The notes below the pieces were generated by a model. That model made no database searches and was not told the DNA's origin. It was given only the letters and a program-made list of their open reading frames with translations. DNA of 64,000 nt, from assembly GCF_003113895.1 (NCBI RefSeq), contig NZ_BDUD01000001.1, positions 6,562,792 to 6,626,791 of the forward strand. The letters are read 5' to 3'. Source of the DNA: Nostoc commune NIES-4072 (lineage in GTDB: Bacteria > Cyanobacteriota > Cyanobacteriia > Cyanobacteriales > Nostocaceae). This document shows positions 16,675 through 26,463 of the stretch, piece after piece. The first letter of the stretch is position 1; every line of letters starts with the position of its first letter. A program made the position numbers and the translations under genes.

Positions 16675-17100
16675 ATGTTAAGCCCTAGAAGAACTAAATT
16701 CCGCAAACAACAGCGCGGACGGATGGAGGGACTAGCCAGCCGTGGTAGTACCCTTAACTTCGGTGATTTTGCCCTCCAAGCCCAAGAACCTGCTTGGATT
16801 ACCTCTCGGCAAATTGAGGCTTCCCGTCGGGCAATGACTCGTTATATTCGTCGGGGTGGACAAATCTGGATTCGGATTTTCCCTGATAAACCTGTAACCA
16901 TGCGTCCTGCTGAAACCCGGATGGGTTCCGGTAAAGGTAATCCAGAGTTTTGGGTAGCTGTAGTCAAGCCAGGAAGAATTTTGTTTGAAATTGGTGGAGT
17001 TTCTGAAGAAATCGCCCGTGAAGCGATGCGTCTGGCTTCATTTAAACTGCCTATAAAAACTAAGTTTATTGTGCGCTCTCAACCACAGGAGCAGGAGTAG
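16675..17100 (+). CDS. rplP: 50S ribosomal protein L16
   Basis: L16, 141 residues, helps organise the A site and contacts tRNA. Start [19 protein letters not shown] is typical, as are [21 protein letters not shown], the [22 protein letters not shown] loop (in part) and the C-terminal [23 protein letters not shown] (in part). Only 3 bases separate its stop from rpmC, so the rplP-rpmC-rpsQ group is tightly coupled. Confidence 0.97.
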   Translation: MLSPRRTKFRKQQRGRMEGLASRGSTLNFGDFALQAQEPAWITSRQIEASRRAMTRYIRRGGQIWIRIFPDKPVTMRPAETRMGSGKGNPEFWVAVVKPGRILFEIGGVSEEIAREAMRLASFKLPIKTKFIVRSQPQEQE

Positions 17101-17103
17101 CTT

Positions 17104-17331
17104 ATGCCTCTTCCCAAGATTTCAGAAGCAAGAGAATTAAGTGACGAGAAACTTTCTGAAGAAATTGTCGCGATCAAAAGACAACTGTTTCAGTTGCGCT
17201 TGCAAAAAGCTACAAGGCAATTAGAAAAGCCTCACCAGTTCCGGCAATTGCGACACCGCCTAGCCCAATTGCTAACGCTAGAAACAGAACGCAAACGGGC
17301 AGCAAGTCAATCGGCTAAAGAAGAAAAGTAG
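17104..17331 (+). CDS. rpmC: 50S ribosomal protein L29
   Basis: L29, 75 residues, a two-helix protein near the exit tunnel next to L23. It begins MPLPKISEARELSDEKLSEEI and carries the family core RQLFQLRLQKATRQLEKPHQFRQLRHRLAQLLT (in part). The Ser/Lys-rich tail AASQSAKEEK is somewhat longer than in E. coli (63 residues). It lies 3 bases after rplP and 6 bases before rpsQ. Confidence 0.95.
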   Translation: MPLPKISEARELSDEKLSEEIVAIKRQLFQLRLQKATRQLEKPHQFRQLRHRLAQLLTLETERKRAASQSAKEEK

Positions 17332-17337
17332 GAGATT

Positions 17338-17586
17338 ATGGCAGTTAAAGAACGAGTTGGCTTGGTAGTGAGCGATAAAATGCAAAAAACTGTGGTAGTA
17401 GCCATAGAAAACCGCGCTCCTCACCCCAAGTACGGCAAAATTGTGGTTAACACCCAACGATATAAAGTTCACGACGAAGAAAATAAGTGTAAAGTAGGCG
17501 ATCGCGTTCGCATTCAGGAAACTAGACCCCTGAGCAAAACCAAGCGCTGGAAAATCACAGAAGTCCTGAACGTCAAGCCTACTTAA
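17338..17586 (+). CDS. rpsQ: 30S ribosomal protein S17
   Basis: S17, 82 residues, an OB-fold protein that binds 16S rRNA early in assembly. Recognised from [20 protein letters not shown], the HPKYGKIV segment, and the signature [18 protein letters not shown]. The ATG is preceded by AGGAG (17330-17334) overlapping the end of rpmC. A 46-base gap follows. Confidence 0.96.
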   Translation: MAVKERVGLVVSDKMQKTVVVAIENRAPHPKYGKIVVNTQRYKVHDEENKCKVGDRVRIQETRPLSKTKRWKITEVLNVKPT

Positions 17587-17632
17587 ACCTCATAGTTGTT
17601 AGAAATTAACAACATTACAAGGGAGAATAATT

Positions 17633-18001
17633 GTGATTCAACCCCAGACTTACCTGAATGTCGCAGATAATAGCGGTGCCCGCAAACTTATGTGCATCCG
17701 CGTTTTAGGCGGAGGCAACCGTCGTTATGGTTTTATCGGTGATAAAATTATCGCCGTTGTCAAAGATGCTACACCCAACATGGCTGTCAAAAAGTCTGAT
17801 GTTGTGGAAGCAGTAATTGTCCGCACTCGTAAAGCTGTAAGTCGTGACAGTGGCATGAGTATTCGCTTTGATGATAACGCTGCTGTGATCATCAACAAAG
17901 ACGGGAATCCCAGAGGTACACGGGTTTTTGGCCCAGTTGCACGGGAACTACGCGATAAAAACTTTACCAAAATCGTTTCTCTGGCTCCGGAGGTGCTTTA
18001 A
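17633..18001 (+). CDS. rplN: 50S ribosomal protein L14
   Basis: L14, 122 residues, forms intersubunit bridges and is the binding site of the silencing factor RsfS, whose gene is also in this window (55411-55869). Start is GTG at 17633 with GGGAG upstream. [27 protein letters not shown] (in part), the [16 protein letters not shown] block and the C-terminal [20 protein letters not shown] (in part) fit exactly. Its stop TAA shares one base with the ATG of rplX. Confidence 0.97.
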   Translation: MIQPQTYLNVADNSGARKLMCIRVLGGGNRRYGFIGDKIIAVVKDATPNMAVKKSDVVEAVIVRTRKAVSRDSGMSIRFDDNAAVIINKDGNPRGTRVFGPVARELRDKNFTKIVSLAPEVL

Positions 18002-18354
18002 TGGCAACCAAACAGGGTACGCCCAAAGTATTCCACAAAATGCACGTCAAAACTGGCGACACCGTACAAGTGATTGCTGGCAAAGACAAAGGAAAAGTTG
18101 GTGAAATTATCCAGGCACTTCCCCAACTGAGTAAAGTTATCGTCAAAGGTGTAAACATTAAAACCAAGCACGTCAAACCCCAGCAAGAAGGGGAATCAGG
18201 GCGGATTGTCACCCAAGAATTCCCGATTCATAGCTCTAACGTGATGCTTTATTCCACCAAGCAAAACGTTGCCAGTCGTGTTTGTTATACCTTTACCTCA
18301 GAAGGCAAAAAAGTCAGAAAACTCAAGAAAACTGGCGAAATTCTGGATAAATAG
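18001..18354 (+). CDS. rplX: 50S ribosomal protein L24
   Basis: L24, 117 residues, an assembly initiator of the large subunit. The KOW motif [17 protein letters not shown] follows the start [19 protein letters not shown], and the family features [13 protein letters not shown] and SNVMLYS are present. The start ATG overlaps the rplN stop by one base, indicating translational coupling. Downstream the transcript passes through a repeat tract before rplE. Confidence 0.96.
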   Translation: MATKQGTPKVFHKMHVKTGDTVQVIAGKDKGKVGEIIQALPQLSKVIVKGVNIKTKHVKPQQEGESGRIVTQEFPIHSSNVMLYSTKQNVASRVCYTFTSEGKKVRKLKKTGEILDK

Positions 18355-18357
18355 TTA

Positions 18358-18425
18358 GAAGTTAGGAATTAAGAGTTAGGAATTAAATTTAACTCATAAC
18401 TCATAACTCATAACTCATAACTCAT
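18358..18425. repeat. Heptamer repeats AACTCAT between rplX and rplE
   Basis: GAAGTTAGGAATTAAGAGTTAGG units are followed by five AACTCAT units. The halves are partly complementary. Confidence 0.85.
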
Positions 18426-18470
18426 AACTTTGTTCCCTGACCAAGCCCAGGGATATCAGGACAAAAAACT

Positions 18471-19019
18471 ATGGCGACAACAAGACTCAAAAGCTTATAT
18501 CAAGAGACAATCGTCCCCAAACTGATCAATCAGTTTCAATATACCAACGTTCATCAAGTACCGAAGTTGGTAAAGGTTACGATTAACCGGGGTTTGGGTG
18601 AAGCAGCTCAGAATGCGAAGTCGCTGGAAGCATCCATAAACGAAATTTCAGTGATCACTGGTCAAAAACCAGTGGTGACACGGGCGAAAAAGGCGATCGC
18701 TGGCTTTAAGATTCGTCAAGGGATGCCTGTGGGGATCATGGTTACTCTCAGAGCAGAACGGATGTATGCCTTTTTCGACAGACTAGTTAGCCTGTCGCTA
18801 CCCAGAATTAGAGATTTTCGCGGCGTTAGCCCTAAAAGCTTTGACGGACGCGGTAATTATACTCTAGGTGTCAGAGAACAGCTAATTTTTCCAGAAGTCG
18901 AATACGACAGCATCGATCAAGTACGTGGTCTGGATATTTCCATCATCACCACAGCAAAAAACGACGAAGAGGGACGCGCCTTACTTAAAGAATTAGGAAT
19001 GCCCTTTCGCGATCAATAA
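18471..19019 (+). CDS. rplE: 50S ribosomal protein L5
   Basis: L5, 182 residues, carries 5S rRNA into the large subunit. Seen are the start [34 protein letters not shown], the [21 protein letters not shown] segment (in part) and the C-terminal signature of [22 protein letters not shown] (in part). In many bacteria rpsN (S14) follows rplE, but here rpsH comes next after 20 bases, the usual cyanobacterial order. Confidence 0.97.
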   Translation: MATTRLKSLYQETIVPKLINQFQYTNVHQVPKLVKVTINRGLGEAAQNAKSLEASINEISVITGQKPVVTRAKKAIAGFKIRQGMPVGIMVTLRAERMYAFFDRLVSLSLPRIRDFRGVSPKSFDGRGNYTLGVREQLIFPEVEYDSIDQVRGLDISIITTAKNDEEGRALLKELGMPFRDQ

Positions 19020-19039
19020 GTTCATCTATAGAGGGAACG

Positions 19040-19441
19040 ATGGCGGCTAACGACACAATTGCAGATATGCTGACGCGCATCCGCAATGCCAACCTGGCGC
19101 GGCATCAAACTACACAAGTGCCAGCGACAAAAATGACCCGGAGCATTGCCAAAGTGCTACGGGAGGAAGGCTTTATTGCTGAAATCGAAGAAGCAGAAGA
19201 AGGGGTAAAACGCAATCTGGTGATTTCCCTGAAATACAAGGGTAAAAACCGTCAGCCTCTGATCACCGCCTTAAAGCGAGTGAGTAAGCCTGGCTTGCGT
19301 GTTTATTCCAACAGAAAAGAATTACCAAGGGTACTAGGCGGCATTGGCATTGCCATTATTTCTACATCCAGTGGGATTATGACTGACCGCGAAGCGCGGC
19401 GTCAGAACTTGGGTGGCGAAGTACTTTGTTACGTTTGGTAG
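19040..19441 (+). CDS. rpsH: 30S ribosomal protein S8
   Basis: S8, 133 residues, binds the central domain of 16S rRNA, and in E. coli represses its operon. The start [22 protein letters not shown], the [11 protein letters not shown] segment, and the C-terminal [26 protein letters not shown] (in part) are diagnostic. GAGGGAACG lies just before the ATG. A repeat tract of about 80 bases follows before rplF. Confidence 0.97.
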   Translation: MAANDTIADMLTRIRNANLARHQTTQVPATKMTRSIAKVLREEGFIAEIEEAEEGVKRNLVISLKYKGKNRQPLITALKRVSKPGLRVYSNRKELPRVLGGIGIAIISTSSGIMTDREARRQNLGGEVLCYVW

Positions 19442-19447
19442 TCACTA

Positions 19448-19523
19448 ATAAGTGAGGAGTTAGGAGTCAGGAGTGAAAAGTTAGTTATAAAAACTCATAA
19501 CTCATAACTCATAACTCATAACA
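19448..19523. repeat. Heptamer repeats GAGTTAG / AACTCAT between rpsH and rplF
   Basis: GTGAGGAGTTAGGAGTCAG units on the left and four AACTCAT units on the right, an inverted arrangement able to form a stem in the mRNA. Confidence 0.85.
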
Positions 19524-19540
19524 GATAAAGGACAAAAGTC

Positions 19541-20089
19541 ATGTCTCGTATTGGTAAACGTCCAATTACTATTCCCGCCAAAGTTCAAGTGGCGATCAAT
19601 GGTACGAATATTGTGGTGAAAGGCCCGAAAGGAGAACTTTCTCGCACTCTCACACCTAATGTCTCGCTCTCTCAAGAAGGAGACATATTACAGGTAAATC
19701 GTCGGGATGAAACTCGTACCTCAAAGCAACTGCACGGTTTGAGCCGCACTTTAGTTGCCAACATGGTCGAGGGAGTTTCCCAAGGTTTTCAGCGCCGTTT
19801 AGAAATTCAAGGTGTTGGTTACCGGGCACAAGTTCAAGGGCGTAACCTAATTTTGAATATGGGTTATAGCCATCAAGTGCAAATTGAACCACCAGATGGA
19901 ATTCAATTTGCTGTAGAAGGTACCACTAACGTCATTGTTAGTGGCTATGACAAAGAAATTGTAGGTAATACAGCCGCCAAAATTCGTGCTGTTCGTCCAC
20001 CAGAACCTTACAAAGGTAAAGGCATTCGCTATGCCGGTGAAGTGGTCAGACGGAAAGCTGGTAAGACTGGTAAGGGTGGTAAGAAGTAG
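19541..20089 (+). CDS. rplF: 50S ribosomal protein L6
   Basis: L6, 182 residues, built of two repeated domains near the sarcin-ricin loop. It starts [17 protein letters not shown], has the [17 protein letters not shown] motif in the middle and ends with the signature [22 protein letters not shown] (in part). AAAGGA lies upstream of the ATG. Only 2 bases separate it from rplR. Confidence 0.97.
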   Translation: MSRIGKRPITIPAKVQVAINGTNIVVKGPKGELSRTLTPNVSLSQEGDILQVNRRDETRTSKQLHGLSRTLVANMVEGVSQGFQRRLEIQGVGYRAQVQGRNLILNMGYSHQVQIEPPDGIQFAVEGTTNVIVSGYDKEIVGNTAAKIRAVRPPEPYKGKGIRYAGEVVRRKAGKTGKGGKK

Positions 20090-20091
20090 AA

Positions 20092-20454
20092 ATGAAACTT
20101 ACTCGTAGAGAATCAAAAAACCGTCGTCATCGGCGCGTTCGTGGCAAAGTTATTGGCTCCCCAGAACGTCCGCGTTTAGCGGTATTTCGTTCTAATGAGC
20201 ATATTTACGCCCAGGTAATTGATGATACTCAACATCAAACCATCGTGGCAGCATCGACTGTAGAACCAGAATTGAAATCTAGTTTAGCGTCAGGTGCAAA
20301 CCGCGATGCATCGGTGCAAGTTGGTAAATTGATTGCAGTGCGATCGCTAGAAAAAGGCATCACCAAAGTAGTCTTTGATCGCGGTGGTAACTTATATCAT
20401 GGTCGTGTCAAAGCATTAGCTGATGCAGCCCGCGAAGCTGGTTTAGATTTCTAA
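20092..20454 (+). CDS. rplR: 50S ribosomal protein L18
   Basis: L18, 120 residues, binds 5S rRNA with L5. Recognised from [35 protein letters not shown] (in part) and the C-terminal [25 protein letters not shown] (in part). It directly follows rplF, and a repeat tract of 130 bases follows before rpsE. Confidence 0.97.
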   Translation: MKLTRRESKNRRHRRVRGKVIGSPERPRLAVFRSNEHIYAQVIDDTQHQTIVAASTVEPELKSSLASGANRDASVQVGKLIAVRSLEKGITKVVFDRGGNLYHGRVKALADAAREAGLDF

Positions 20455-20575
20455 AGTCATTGGTCATTGGTCATTAGTCATTGGATAAATGACAAAAGAC
20501 AAATGACATAGACGCCCTTTGGCGTCTTCCCGTAGGGTAGGACAAATGACAACTGACAAATGACGTTCACCAGAG
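20455..20575. repeat. Heptamer repeats interrupted by a small GC hairpin, between rplR and rpsE
   Basis: GTCATTGGTCATTGG units and TGACAAA units are interrupted at about 20510-20541 by AGACGCC-CTTT-GGCGTCT followed by TCCCGTAGGGTAGG, a GC-rich hairpin of a different repeat family inserted within the heptamer tract. Confidence 0.8.
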
Positions 20576-20584
20576 CACTAAATT

Positions 20585-21112
20585 ATGGCAACAGAGCGTA
20601 AAAGTAGAACAAAGCGTGCCAAAAAAGAAGAAACCACTTGGCAAGAACGGGTTATCCAAATCCGACGCGTAAGTAAAGTGGTCAAAGGTGGTAAAAAACT
20701 CAGCTTCCGAGCGATCGTTGTTGTCGGTAACGAACGCGGTCAGGTTGGTGTCGGAGTAGGCAAAGCCTCAGATGTAATTGGCGCCGTCAAAAAAGGCGTA
20801 GCCGACGGCAAAAAACACCTCATTGATATACCCATCACCAAATCCAACTCCATCCCCCATCCCATTAATGGTGTCGGTGGCGGTGCGAAAGTAATGATGC
20901 GCCCAGCATCACCTGGTACTGGGGTAATTGCTGGTGGTGCTGTGCGGACTGTGCTGGAATTGGCAGGAGTTCGTAACGTCTTAGCCAAGCAACTTGGCTC
21001 TAATAATCCGCTCAATAATGCTAGAGCCGCAGTCAATGCCTTATCTACACTGCGGACTCTTTCTGAAGTCGCCGAAGATCGCGGTATTCCTATTGAAAGT
21101 CTCTACATTTAG
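20585..21112 (+). CDS. rpsE: 30S ribosomal protein S5
   Basis: S5, 175 residues, involved in decoding accuracy and mRNA entry. The dsRNA-binding domain with [23 protein letters not shown] (in part), [20 protein letters not shown] and the C-terminal domain with [19 protein letters not shown] (in part) are clear. rpmD (L30), which follows rpsE in many bacteria, is absent and rplO comes next after 48 bases. Confidence 0.97.
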   Translation: MATERKSRTKRAKKEETTWQERVIQIRRVSKVVKGGKKLSFRAIVVVGNERGQVGVGVGKASDVIGAVKKGVADGKKHLIDIPITKSNSIPHPINGVGGGAKVMMRPASPGTGVIAGGAVRTVLELAGVRNVLAKQLGSNNPLNNARAAVNALSTLRTLSEVAEDRGIPIESLYI

Positions 21113-21160
21113 TAGAGTCCCACTTATAGAGCTTTTGTGTAAACAAGAACTAATTACATC

Positions 21161-21604
21161 ATGAGACTCAACGATGTTAAGCCGCAAAAAGGCTCAAAGA
21201 AACGCAAGAAGCGTGTAGCCAGAGGTATTTCCGCCGGACAAGGTGCCAGTGCTGGTTTAGGTATGCGAGGTCAAAAATCTCGTTCTGGTAGTGGCACTCG
21301 TCCAGGTTTTGAAGGTGGTCAACAGCCATTGTACCGCCGCTTACCTAAGCTGAAGGGCTTTCCGATTGTTAATCAGAAGATTTACACTACGATTAATGTA
21401 GAGAAGCTAGCCTCTCTTCCTGCTAATACAGAAGTAACTTTGACCTCATTGAAAGCCGCAGGTATCCTGACTGCTGTCAAGGGGCCATTGAAAGTTTTAG
21501 GTAACGGGGAATTGAGCATTCCGCTCAAGGTACAAGCGGCAGCTTTCACAGGTTCAGCTCGTAGCAAAATTGAGGCAGCTGGTGGTAGTTGTGAAGTCTT
21601 ATGA
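21161..21604 (+). CDS. rplO: 50S ribosomal protein L15
   Basis: L15, 147 residues, a late assembly protein of the large subunit. It starts [22 protein letters not shown] and has the glycine-rich [18 protein letters not shown] and [20 protein letters not shown] motifs, and ends in the folded C-terminal core with [18 protein letters not shown] short spacer leads to secY. Confidence 0.97.
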   Translation: MRLNDVKPQKGSKKRKKRVARGISAGQGASAGLGMRGQKSRSGSGTRPGFEGGQQPLYRRLPKLKGFPIVNQKIYTTINVEKLASLPANTEVTLTSLKAAGILTAVKGPLKVLGNGELSIPLKVQAAAFTGSARSKIEAAGGSCEVL

Positions 21605-21678
21605 GTGAGCCGGAACAGCGCACTTAAATGGAAGCCAACTCGCTGTCAGCGCCTGGTTCACTATAAAGGTAGCACTCT

Positions 21679-22989
21679 ATGATCAGTCGAGATAAAGCCC
21701 CAACGGCTCAAGAAACTTTTATGCAGATGGCGCAAGCAGCTGGCCTCAGAGGTAGGCTGCTTGTTACCGTCGGTATTTTAATTTTGGTTCGCCTGGGTAT
21801 CTTTTTACCCGTGCCAGGGATTGATAGACCTAGATTTGCCGAAGCCATATCGGGCAGTAATTCCATATTCGGCTTATTGGATATATTCTCCGGGCGAGGA
21901 CTTTCGACTTTGGGAGTCTTTGCTTTAGGGATTTTACCCTTCATTAATGCGTCTATTATCATCCAATTGCTCACCGCAGCGATTCCATCTTTAGAAAATT
22001 TACAGAAAAATGAAGGCGAAGCAGGTCGGCGCAAAATATCGCAAATTACCCGCTATGTCACTGTAGTTTGGGCAATTCTACAAAGTACAGCTTTTTCGGC
22101 ATTATTCCTCCAACAATTCGCCTTAAAGCCAGGGCCAATTTTCGTAGCTGAAACTGCGATCGCTCTAACTGCTGGTTCCATGTTCGTAATGTGGGCATCA
22201 GAACTGATTACAGAACGTGGCATTGGTAACGGAGCATCATTGCTGATTTTTGTCAACATTGTCGCGTCATTACCAAAAGCTTTAGGCGATACCATCGACT
22301 TGGTACAAGTTGGCGGTAGGGAAACAGTGGGCCGTGTCATAGTGCTGGTCTTAGTTTTCTTAGCAACAATTGTTGGTATTGTGATTGTGCAAGAAGGAAT
22401 GCGCCGCATCCCAATTATTTCGGCTCGTCGCCAAGTAGGTCGGCGAGTATTAGCAGAACAGCGTAGCTACCTGCCTCTGCGGTTGAATCAAGGCGGCGTG
22501 ATGCCAATTATTTTTGCTGCTGCCATCCTCAGTTTGCCACTGCTAATCGCTAATTTTACAAAAAATGCCGATTTGGCGAATATAGTTAACACTTATTTGA
22601 GTCCAAGCGGTTCTAGCTCCTGGGTCTATGCCTTGGTCTACATGATTTCCATCGTTTTCTTCAGCTACTTCTATTCTTCGTTGATTCTCAACCCAGTAGA
22701 TGTGGCGCAAAACTTGAAGAAAATGGGTTCTAGTATTCCTGGAATTCGTCCTGGCAAGGCAACTAGTGAGTATATCGAACGCGTGTCCAATCGACTAACT
22801 TTTTTGGGTGCGATCTTTTTGGGCTTGGTTGCTATTATCCCCACCGCCGTGGAAAGCGCTTTGAATGTGAAAACTTTCCGAGGAATAGGTGCCACCTCTT
22901 TGTTAATTTTAGTTGGTGTGGCAATTGAGACAGCCAAACAAGTTCAAACTTATGTCATCTCTCAGCGCTATGAAGGAATGGTGAAATAA
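21679..22989 (+). CDS. secY: Protein translocase subunit SecY
   Basis: SecY, 436 residues with ten membrane segments, is the channel of the Sec translocon in plasma and thylakoid membranes. The N-terminal part has [16 protein letters not shown] and the plug-region [25 protein letters not shown] (in part); the cytosolic loop [15 protein letters not shown] that contacts ribosome and SecA, and [14 protein letters not shown], are also seen. Its partner secG is in this window at 37696; secE is not here. It overlaps no gene, and adk starts 2 bases after its stop. Confidence 0.97.
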   Translation: MISRDKAPTAQETFMQMAQAAGLRGRLLVTVGILILVRLGIFLPVPGIDRPRFAEAISGSNSIFGLLDIFSGRGLSTLGVFALGILPFINASIIIQLLTAAIPSLENLQKNEGEAGRRKISQITRYVTVVWAILQSTAFSALFLQQFALKPGPIFVAETAIALTAGSMFVMWASELITERGIGNGASLLIFVNIVASLPKALGDTIDLVQVGGRETVGRVIVLVLVFLATIVGIVIVQEGMRRIPIISARRQVGRRVLAEQRSYLPLRLNQGGVMPIIFAAAILSLPLLIANFTKNADLANIVNTYLSPSGSSSWVYALVYMISIVFFSYFYSSLILNPVDVAQNLKKMGSSIPGIRPGKATSEYIERVSNRLTFLGAIFLGLVAIIPTAVESALNVKTFRGIGATSLLILVGVAIETAKQVQTYVISQRYEGMVK

Positions 22990-22991
22990 TA

Positions 22992-23546
22992 GTGACGCGA
23001 TTAATCTTCTTGGGGCCACCTGGAGCGGGTAAAGGAACACAAGCTCAAACTTTGGCTGAACACTTGAGTATTCCCCATATTTCTACTGGTGAAATTTTAA
23101 GACAAGCCATGAAAGAGCAAACTCATTTGGGAATCAAGGCTCAAGGTTATGTTGATAGCGGCGAGTTAGTCCCCGACCAGCTAGTGCAGGACTTGGTACA
23201 GGAGCGCCTCAATCAACCAGATGCCAAAAATGGTTGGATTCTTGATGGTTTTCCCCGCAAAGTGACCCAAGCAGGTTTTCTGGAGAAGTTACTAGAAGAA
23301 ATACATCAAAGTGGCGAAAGGGTAGTCAATCTAGATGCACCAGATGAAGTTGTGATCGCGCGTTTGCTAGCTAGAGGACGAAAAGATGATACCGAAGAGG
23401 TAATTCGTCGTCGTTTAGAAGTGTATCGCGCTGAAACTGCACCTTTAATTAATTATTACGGCGATCGCAAAAAACTTCTAACAGTCAATGGTAATCAGTC
23501 CCAAGAAGATGTCACTAGTGAACTGCAAAAGGTAATTGTTTCCTGA
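22992..23546 (+). CDS. adk: Adenylate kinase
   Basis: Adenylate kinase, 184 residues, interconverts ATP + AMP and 2 ADP. The P-loop GPPGAGKGT is at residues 8-16, the AMP-binding STGEILRQA near 31-39, and [10 protein letters not shown] near 83-92. It is the short type with a small LID ([18 protein letters not shown]), without the zinc-type insert. The start is GTG at 22992, 2 bases after the secY stop, so it is translated from the same mRNA. Confidence 0.95.
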   Translation: MTRLIFLGPPGAGKGTQAQTLAEHLSIPHISTGEILRQAMKEQTHLGIKAQGYVDSGELVPDQLVQDLVQERLNQPDAKNGWILDGFPRKVTQAGFLEKLLEEIHQSGERVVNLDAPDEVVIARLLARGRKDDTEEVIRRRLEVYRAETAPLINYYGDRKKLLTVNGNQSQEDVTSELQKVIVS

Positions 23547-23754
23547 AAGGGGAGTAGGGAATGGGGAGTAGGGAGTAGGGAATTCACGATTACAGACGCT
23601 ATAATCGCGTCTCTTCCCATTCCCCATGACAAGAAAAAGATCAATTTTAGCTAAGATATATTAATAAACTGTTGATATATTTCTTAAAGTGTGTTCTCTT
23701 GCAGATAAAGTGCTGCAACTGAACACGAAATTGTTGAGTTGAGGAAAAAACAAA
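23547..23754. other. Repeats and leader before infA
   Basis: The first 85 bases hold GGGAGTAGGGAAT-type repeats and a degenerate GACGC..GCGTC palindrome (23594-23612); the remaining AT-rich 120 bases form a leader for infA, ending in GAGGAAAAAA, and may include a promoter. No gene is present. Confidence 0.6.
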
Positions 23755-23979
23755 TTGTCTAAGCAAGATTTGATTGAAATGGAAGGCACGGTTACAGAGT
23801 CCCTGCCCAATGCGATGTTTCGCGTTGACTTGGACAATGGCTTTAACGTGCTAGCTCACATTTCCGGCAAGATTCGCCGAAATTATATCAAGATTTTGCC
23901 CGGCGATCGCGTCAAGGTAGAGCTAACTCCTTACGACTTGAGCAAAGGCAGAATTACCTATCGACTAAGAAAGAAGTAA
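23755..23979 (+). CDS. infA: Translation initiation factor IF-1
   Basis: IF-1, 74 residues, an S1-type OB-fold protein that binds the A site of the 30S subunit during initiation. Nearly the whole sequence is diagnostic: [56 protein letters not shown]. The start codon is TTG at 23755, since there is no ATG or GTG at the proper place; GAGGA lies 10 bases upstream. A TTG start on an initiation-factor gene is a possible control point. Confidence 0.96.
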   Translation: MSKQDLIEMEGTVTESLPNAMFRVDLDNGFNVLAHISGKIRRNYIKILPGDRVKVELTPYDLSKGRITYRLRKK

Positions 23980-24096
23980 GTATATGTAGAGAATTTTACC
24001 ATAAAACCATTTTTTTGGCTGTTTGCTAGTCATTAAACTGGATTAATTTCCCTAGAAATGCTATAATTTTATATTTGGAGTCAAAAAATAAAAGGC

Positions 24097-24210
24097 ATGA
24101 AAGTTAGAGCCTCAGTCAAGAAAATTTGTGAAAAATGCAACGTGATCAAACGTCGTGGTCGCGTGATGGTGATCTGCGTAAACCCCAAGCACAAACAACG
24201 TCAAGGATAA
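24097..24210 (+). CDS. rpmJ: 50S ribosomal protein L36
   Basis: A 37-residue gene, too short for most ORF filters. It starts [19 protein letters not shown] and carries the zinc ribbon ligands Cys11, Cys14, Cys27 and His32 of the C+ type of L36, ending KHKQRQG. TTTGGAG lies about 16 bases before the ATG. It has the standard position between infA and rpsM. Confidence 0.96.
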   Translation: MKVRASVKKICEKCNVIKRRGRVMVICVNPKHKQRQG

Positions 24211-24262
24211 CACTCTTACCAACAGAGTGAGTTGCAGGACGCATATCATCATTAAAACGAAA

Positions 24263-24282
24263 AGACGCGATTAATCACGTTT
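24263..24282. repeat. Degenerate copy of the ACGCGATTAATCGCGT palindrome
   Basis: AGACGCGATTAATCACGTTT between rpmJ and rpsM differs by two bases from the perfect palindrome at 1191-1210. Confidence 0.8.
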
Positions 24283-24325
24283 TTCCAACCAACAGTAATT
24301 GCGAGAACAATAGGGAGAGTTCATT

Positions 24326-24706
24326 GTGGCACGTATTGCCGGAGTAGACCTTCCACGCGATAAACGCGTTGAGATCGGTCTGACTTACATCTATGGAATT
24401 GGTTTATCACGTTCTCAAGAAATTATAGCGGCTACTGGTGTGAACCCAGACACTCGCGTTAAGGACTTAAGTGATGCCGATGTGACAGCCCTAAGAGGGG
24501 AAATAGAAACCAACTATCAAGTTGAAGGCGACTTGCGGCGCTTGGAGTCTTTGAACATCAAGCGCTTAGTTGACATTGGTACCTACAGAGGTCGTCGTCA
24601 TCGCATGGGCTTACCAGTAAGAGGACAAAGAACTCGCACCAATGCCAGAACCCGTCGAGGCAGAAGGCAGACAGTGGCTGGGAAGAAGAAGGCTCCAGGG
24701 AAATAA
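24326..24706 (+). CDS. rpsM: 30S ribosomal protein S13
   Basis: S13, 126 residues, contacts the P-site tRNA and forms bridges with the large subunit. Signatures are [26 protein letters not shown] (in part), the helix-two-turn-helix region and the C-terminal [25 protein letters not shown] (in part). The start is GTG at 24326, with GGGAGAG upstream. rpsK follows after 54 bases. Confidence 0.97.
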   Translation: MARIAGVDLPRDKRVEIGLTYIYGIGLSRSQEIIAATGVNPDTRVKDLSDADVTALRGEIETNYQVEGDLRRLESLNIKRLVDIGTYRGRRHRMGLPVRGQRTRTNARTRRGRRQTVAGKKKAPGK

Positions 24707-24760
24707 TTTTGCAACGCTTGCTAATCCGAGCAAGTTTTACCTTAAATCAACTAAAGAAGT

Positions 24761-25156
24761 ATGGCGAGACAACCAACTAAAAAAACCGGGAGCAAGAAGC
24801 AGAAACGGAATGTACCCAGTGGGATGGCCTACATCCAGTCTACTTTCAACAATAGCATTGTCACCATTACCGATCAAAATGGAGATGTCATCTCCTGGGC
24901 TAGTGCTGGTTCTAGCGGTTTTAAGGGAGCAAAAAAGGGAACTCCCTTTGCAGCGCAAACTGCTGCTGAAAGTGCAGCCCGTAGAGCCATTGATCAAGGA
25001 ATGCGCCAAATTGAGGTAATGGTCAGTGGGCCAGGAGCAGGTAGAGAAACCGCTATCCGGGCACTTCAAGGAGCAGGACTGGAAATTACACTCATTCGGG
25101 ATATTACTCCTATTCCTCATAACGGTTGCCGTCCACCCAAGCGCCGTCGAGTTTAA
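24761..25156 (+). CDS. rpsK: 30S ribosomal protein S11
   Basis: S11, 131 residues, lines the platform near the mRNA exit. Signatures are the basic N-terminus [36 protein letters not shown] (in part), [21 protein letters not shown] and the C-terminal [17 protein letters not shown]. Normal length. It is followed by an unusually long 327-base gap before rpoA. Confidence 0.97.
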   Translation: MARQPTKKTGSKKQKRNVPSGMAYIQSTFNNSIVTITDQNGDVISWASAGSSGFKGAKKGTPFAAQTAAESAARRAIDQGMRQIEVMVSGPGAGRETAIRALQGAGLEITLIRDITPIPHNGCRPPKRRRV

Positions 25157-25483
25157 ACATCAAGACTTGGGCATTGAGGACGAGAAGCTAGAATCAAGGT
25201 AAGTAAAATTACTTACAATGACTATTAGGGTTTCTAACGTGGAAATTGTCATTGTGTGAAAGCTTGGGCGACCAAAAGTGCGTCAGATTTACCAGAGGGA
25301 AAGCTGTATAAACTTCGGGAACCCAAAATATTATTAGCGCCTGCAAGCTCAATGGGAGTGTCAAACTATAGCGTAATTTTATACTAATAGTTTGATATAC
25401 CTATAATCTACAGGACATAAATTCAATTCGGGAGGCAATTGATTTGTCTGCTAGCAGCACCTTAGAAAAAGGGAGGCTCATCC
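25157..25483 (+). promoter_or_regulatory. Long leader of rpoA with palindromes and a candidate promoter
   Basis: No gene is seen in these 327 bases. They hold the perfect palindrome GTAAGTAA-AA-TTACTTAC (about 25199-25216), the hairpin arms TCAAACTA / TAGTTTGA (about 25360-25395), and a TATAAT at 25402-25407 that could be a -10 box, although the -35 position (TTATAC) is poor. The ribosome binding site for rpoA is GGGAGG around 25471. The region suggests that rpoA-rplQ can be transcribed or regulated apart from the upstream genes. Confidence 0.4.
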
Positions 25484-26431
25484 GTGGCGCAGTTTCAGAT
25501 TGAATGTGTAGAGTCGAATACTGAAGAAAGTCGGAACCATTACAGTAAATTTGTTCTGGAACCTCTAGAACGCGGTCAAGGAACAACAGTTGGCAACGCA
25601 CTGCGGCGAGTTTTACTCTCCAACCTAGAAGGTACAGCAGTTACAGCAGTGCGGATTGCAGGCGTTTCCCACGAGTTTGCTACAGTTCCGGGCGTGCGGG
25701 AAGATGTGCTGGAAATCCTCATGAAAATGAAGGAAGTTATCCTAAAAAACTATTCCTCGCAGCCCCAAATTGGTAGATTACTTGTTAGTGGCCCCGCAAC
25801 AATCACTGCGGCACATTTTGATTTGCCTAGTGAAGTAGAAGTCATCGATCCGACCCAGTATGTAGCCACCATCGCTGAGGGTGGAAAGCTAGAAATGGAA
25901 TTTCGGATCGAGAAAGGCAAAGGCTATCGCACCGTAGAGCGAGGACGTGAGGAAGCCACATCGTTGGACTTTCTCCAAATCGACTCAATATTTATGCCGG
26001 TGCGAAAAGTCAACTACAGTGTTGAAGAATCTCGTGGGGAAGGCTTGATTCCAAAAGACCGACTACTATTGGAAGTTTGGACAAACGGCAGTATTTCCCC
26101 CCAAGAAGCACTATCTTCGGCTGCTGGAATCTTGGTAGATTTATTCAACCCCTTGAAAGACATCTCCCTAGAACCAACAGATACAGGTTCAGAGATTCCA
26201 GACGACCCAACTGCCCAGATACCCATCGAAGAGTTGCAACTTTCTGTGCGGGCATATAACTGTCTCAAACGGGCACAAGTTAACTCTGTGGCAGATTTGT
26301 TGGATTATACCCAAGAAGACCTCTTAGAAATTAAAAACTTTGGGCAGAAGTCAGCAGAAGAAGTCGTGGAAGCTTTGCAGCGACGCTTGGGCATCACCCT
26401 GCCAATGGAAAGAGGCTCTAAACACCCTTAA
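25484..26431 (+). CDS. rpoA: DNA-directed RNA polymerase alpha subunit
   Basis: The alpha subunit, 315 residues. The N-terminal dimerisation domain (1-230) has the signature FVLEPLERGQGTTVGNALRRVLLSNLEG (in part) and the VEVIDPTQYVA region; the C-terminal domain (about 240-315) that contacts UP elements and activators has IEELQLSVRAYNCLKRAQV and LLEIKNFGQKSAEEVVEAL. Start is GTG at 25484 preceded by GGGAGG. It is followed by rplQ after 32 bases. Confidence 0.97.
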   Translation: MAQFQIECVESNTEESRNHYSKFVLEPLERGQGTTVGNALRRVLLSNLEGTAVTAVRIAGVSHEFATVPGVREDVLEILMKMKEVILKNYSSQPQIGRLLVSGPATITAAHFDLPSEVEVIDPTQYVATIAEGGKLEMEFRIEKGKGYRTVERGREEATSLDFLQIDSIFMPVRKVNYSVEESRGEGLIPKDRLLLEVWTNGSISPQEALSSAAGILVDLFNPLKDISLEPTDTGSEIPDDPTAQIPIEELQLSVRAYNCLKRAQVNSVADLLDYTQEDLLEIKNFGQKSAEEVVEALQRRLGITLPMERGSKHP

Positions 26432-26463
26432 GAAAAACCGTTCATAATTCATAGTGCATAATT

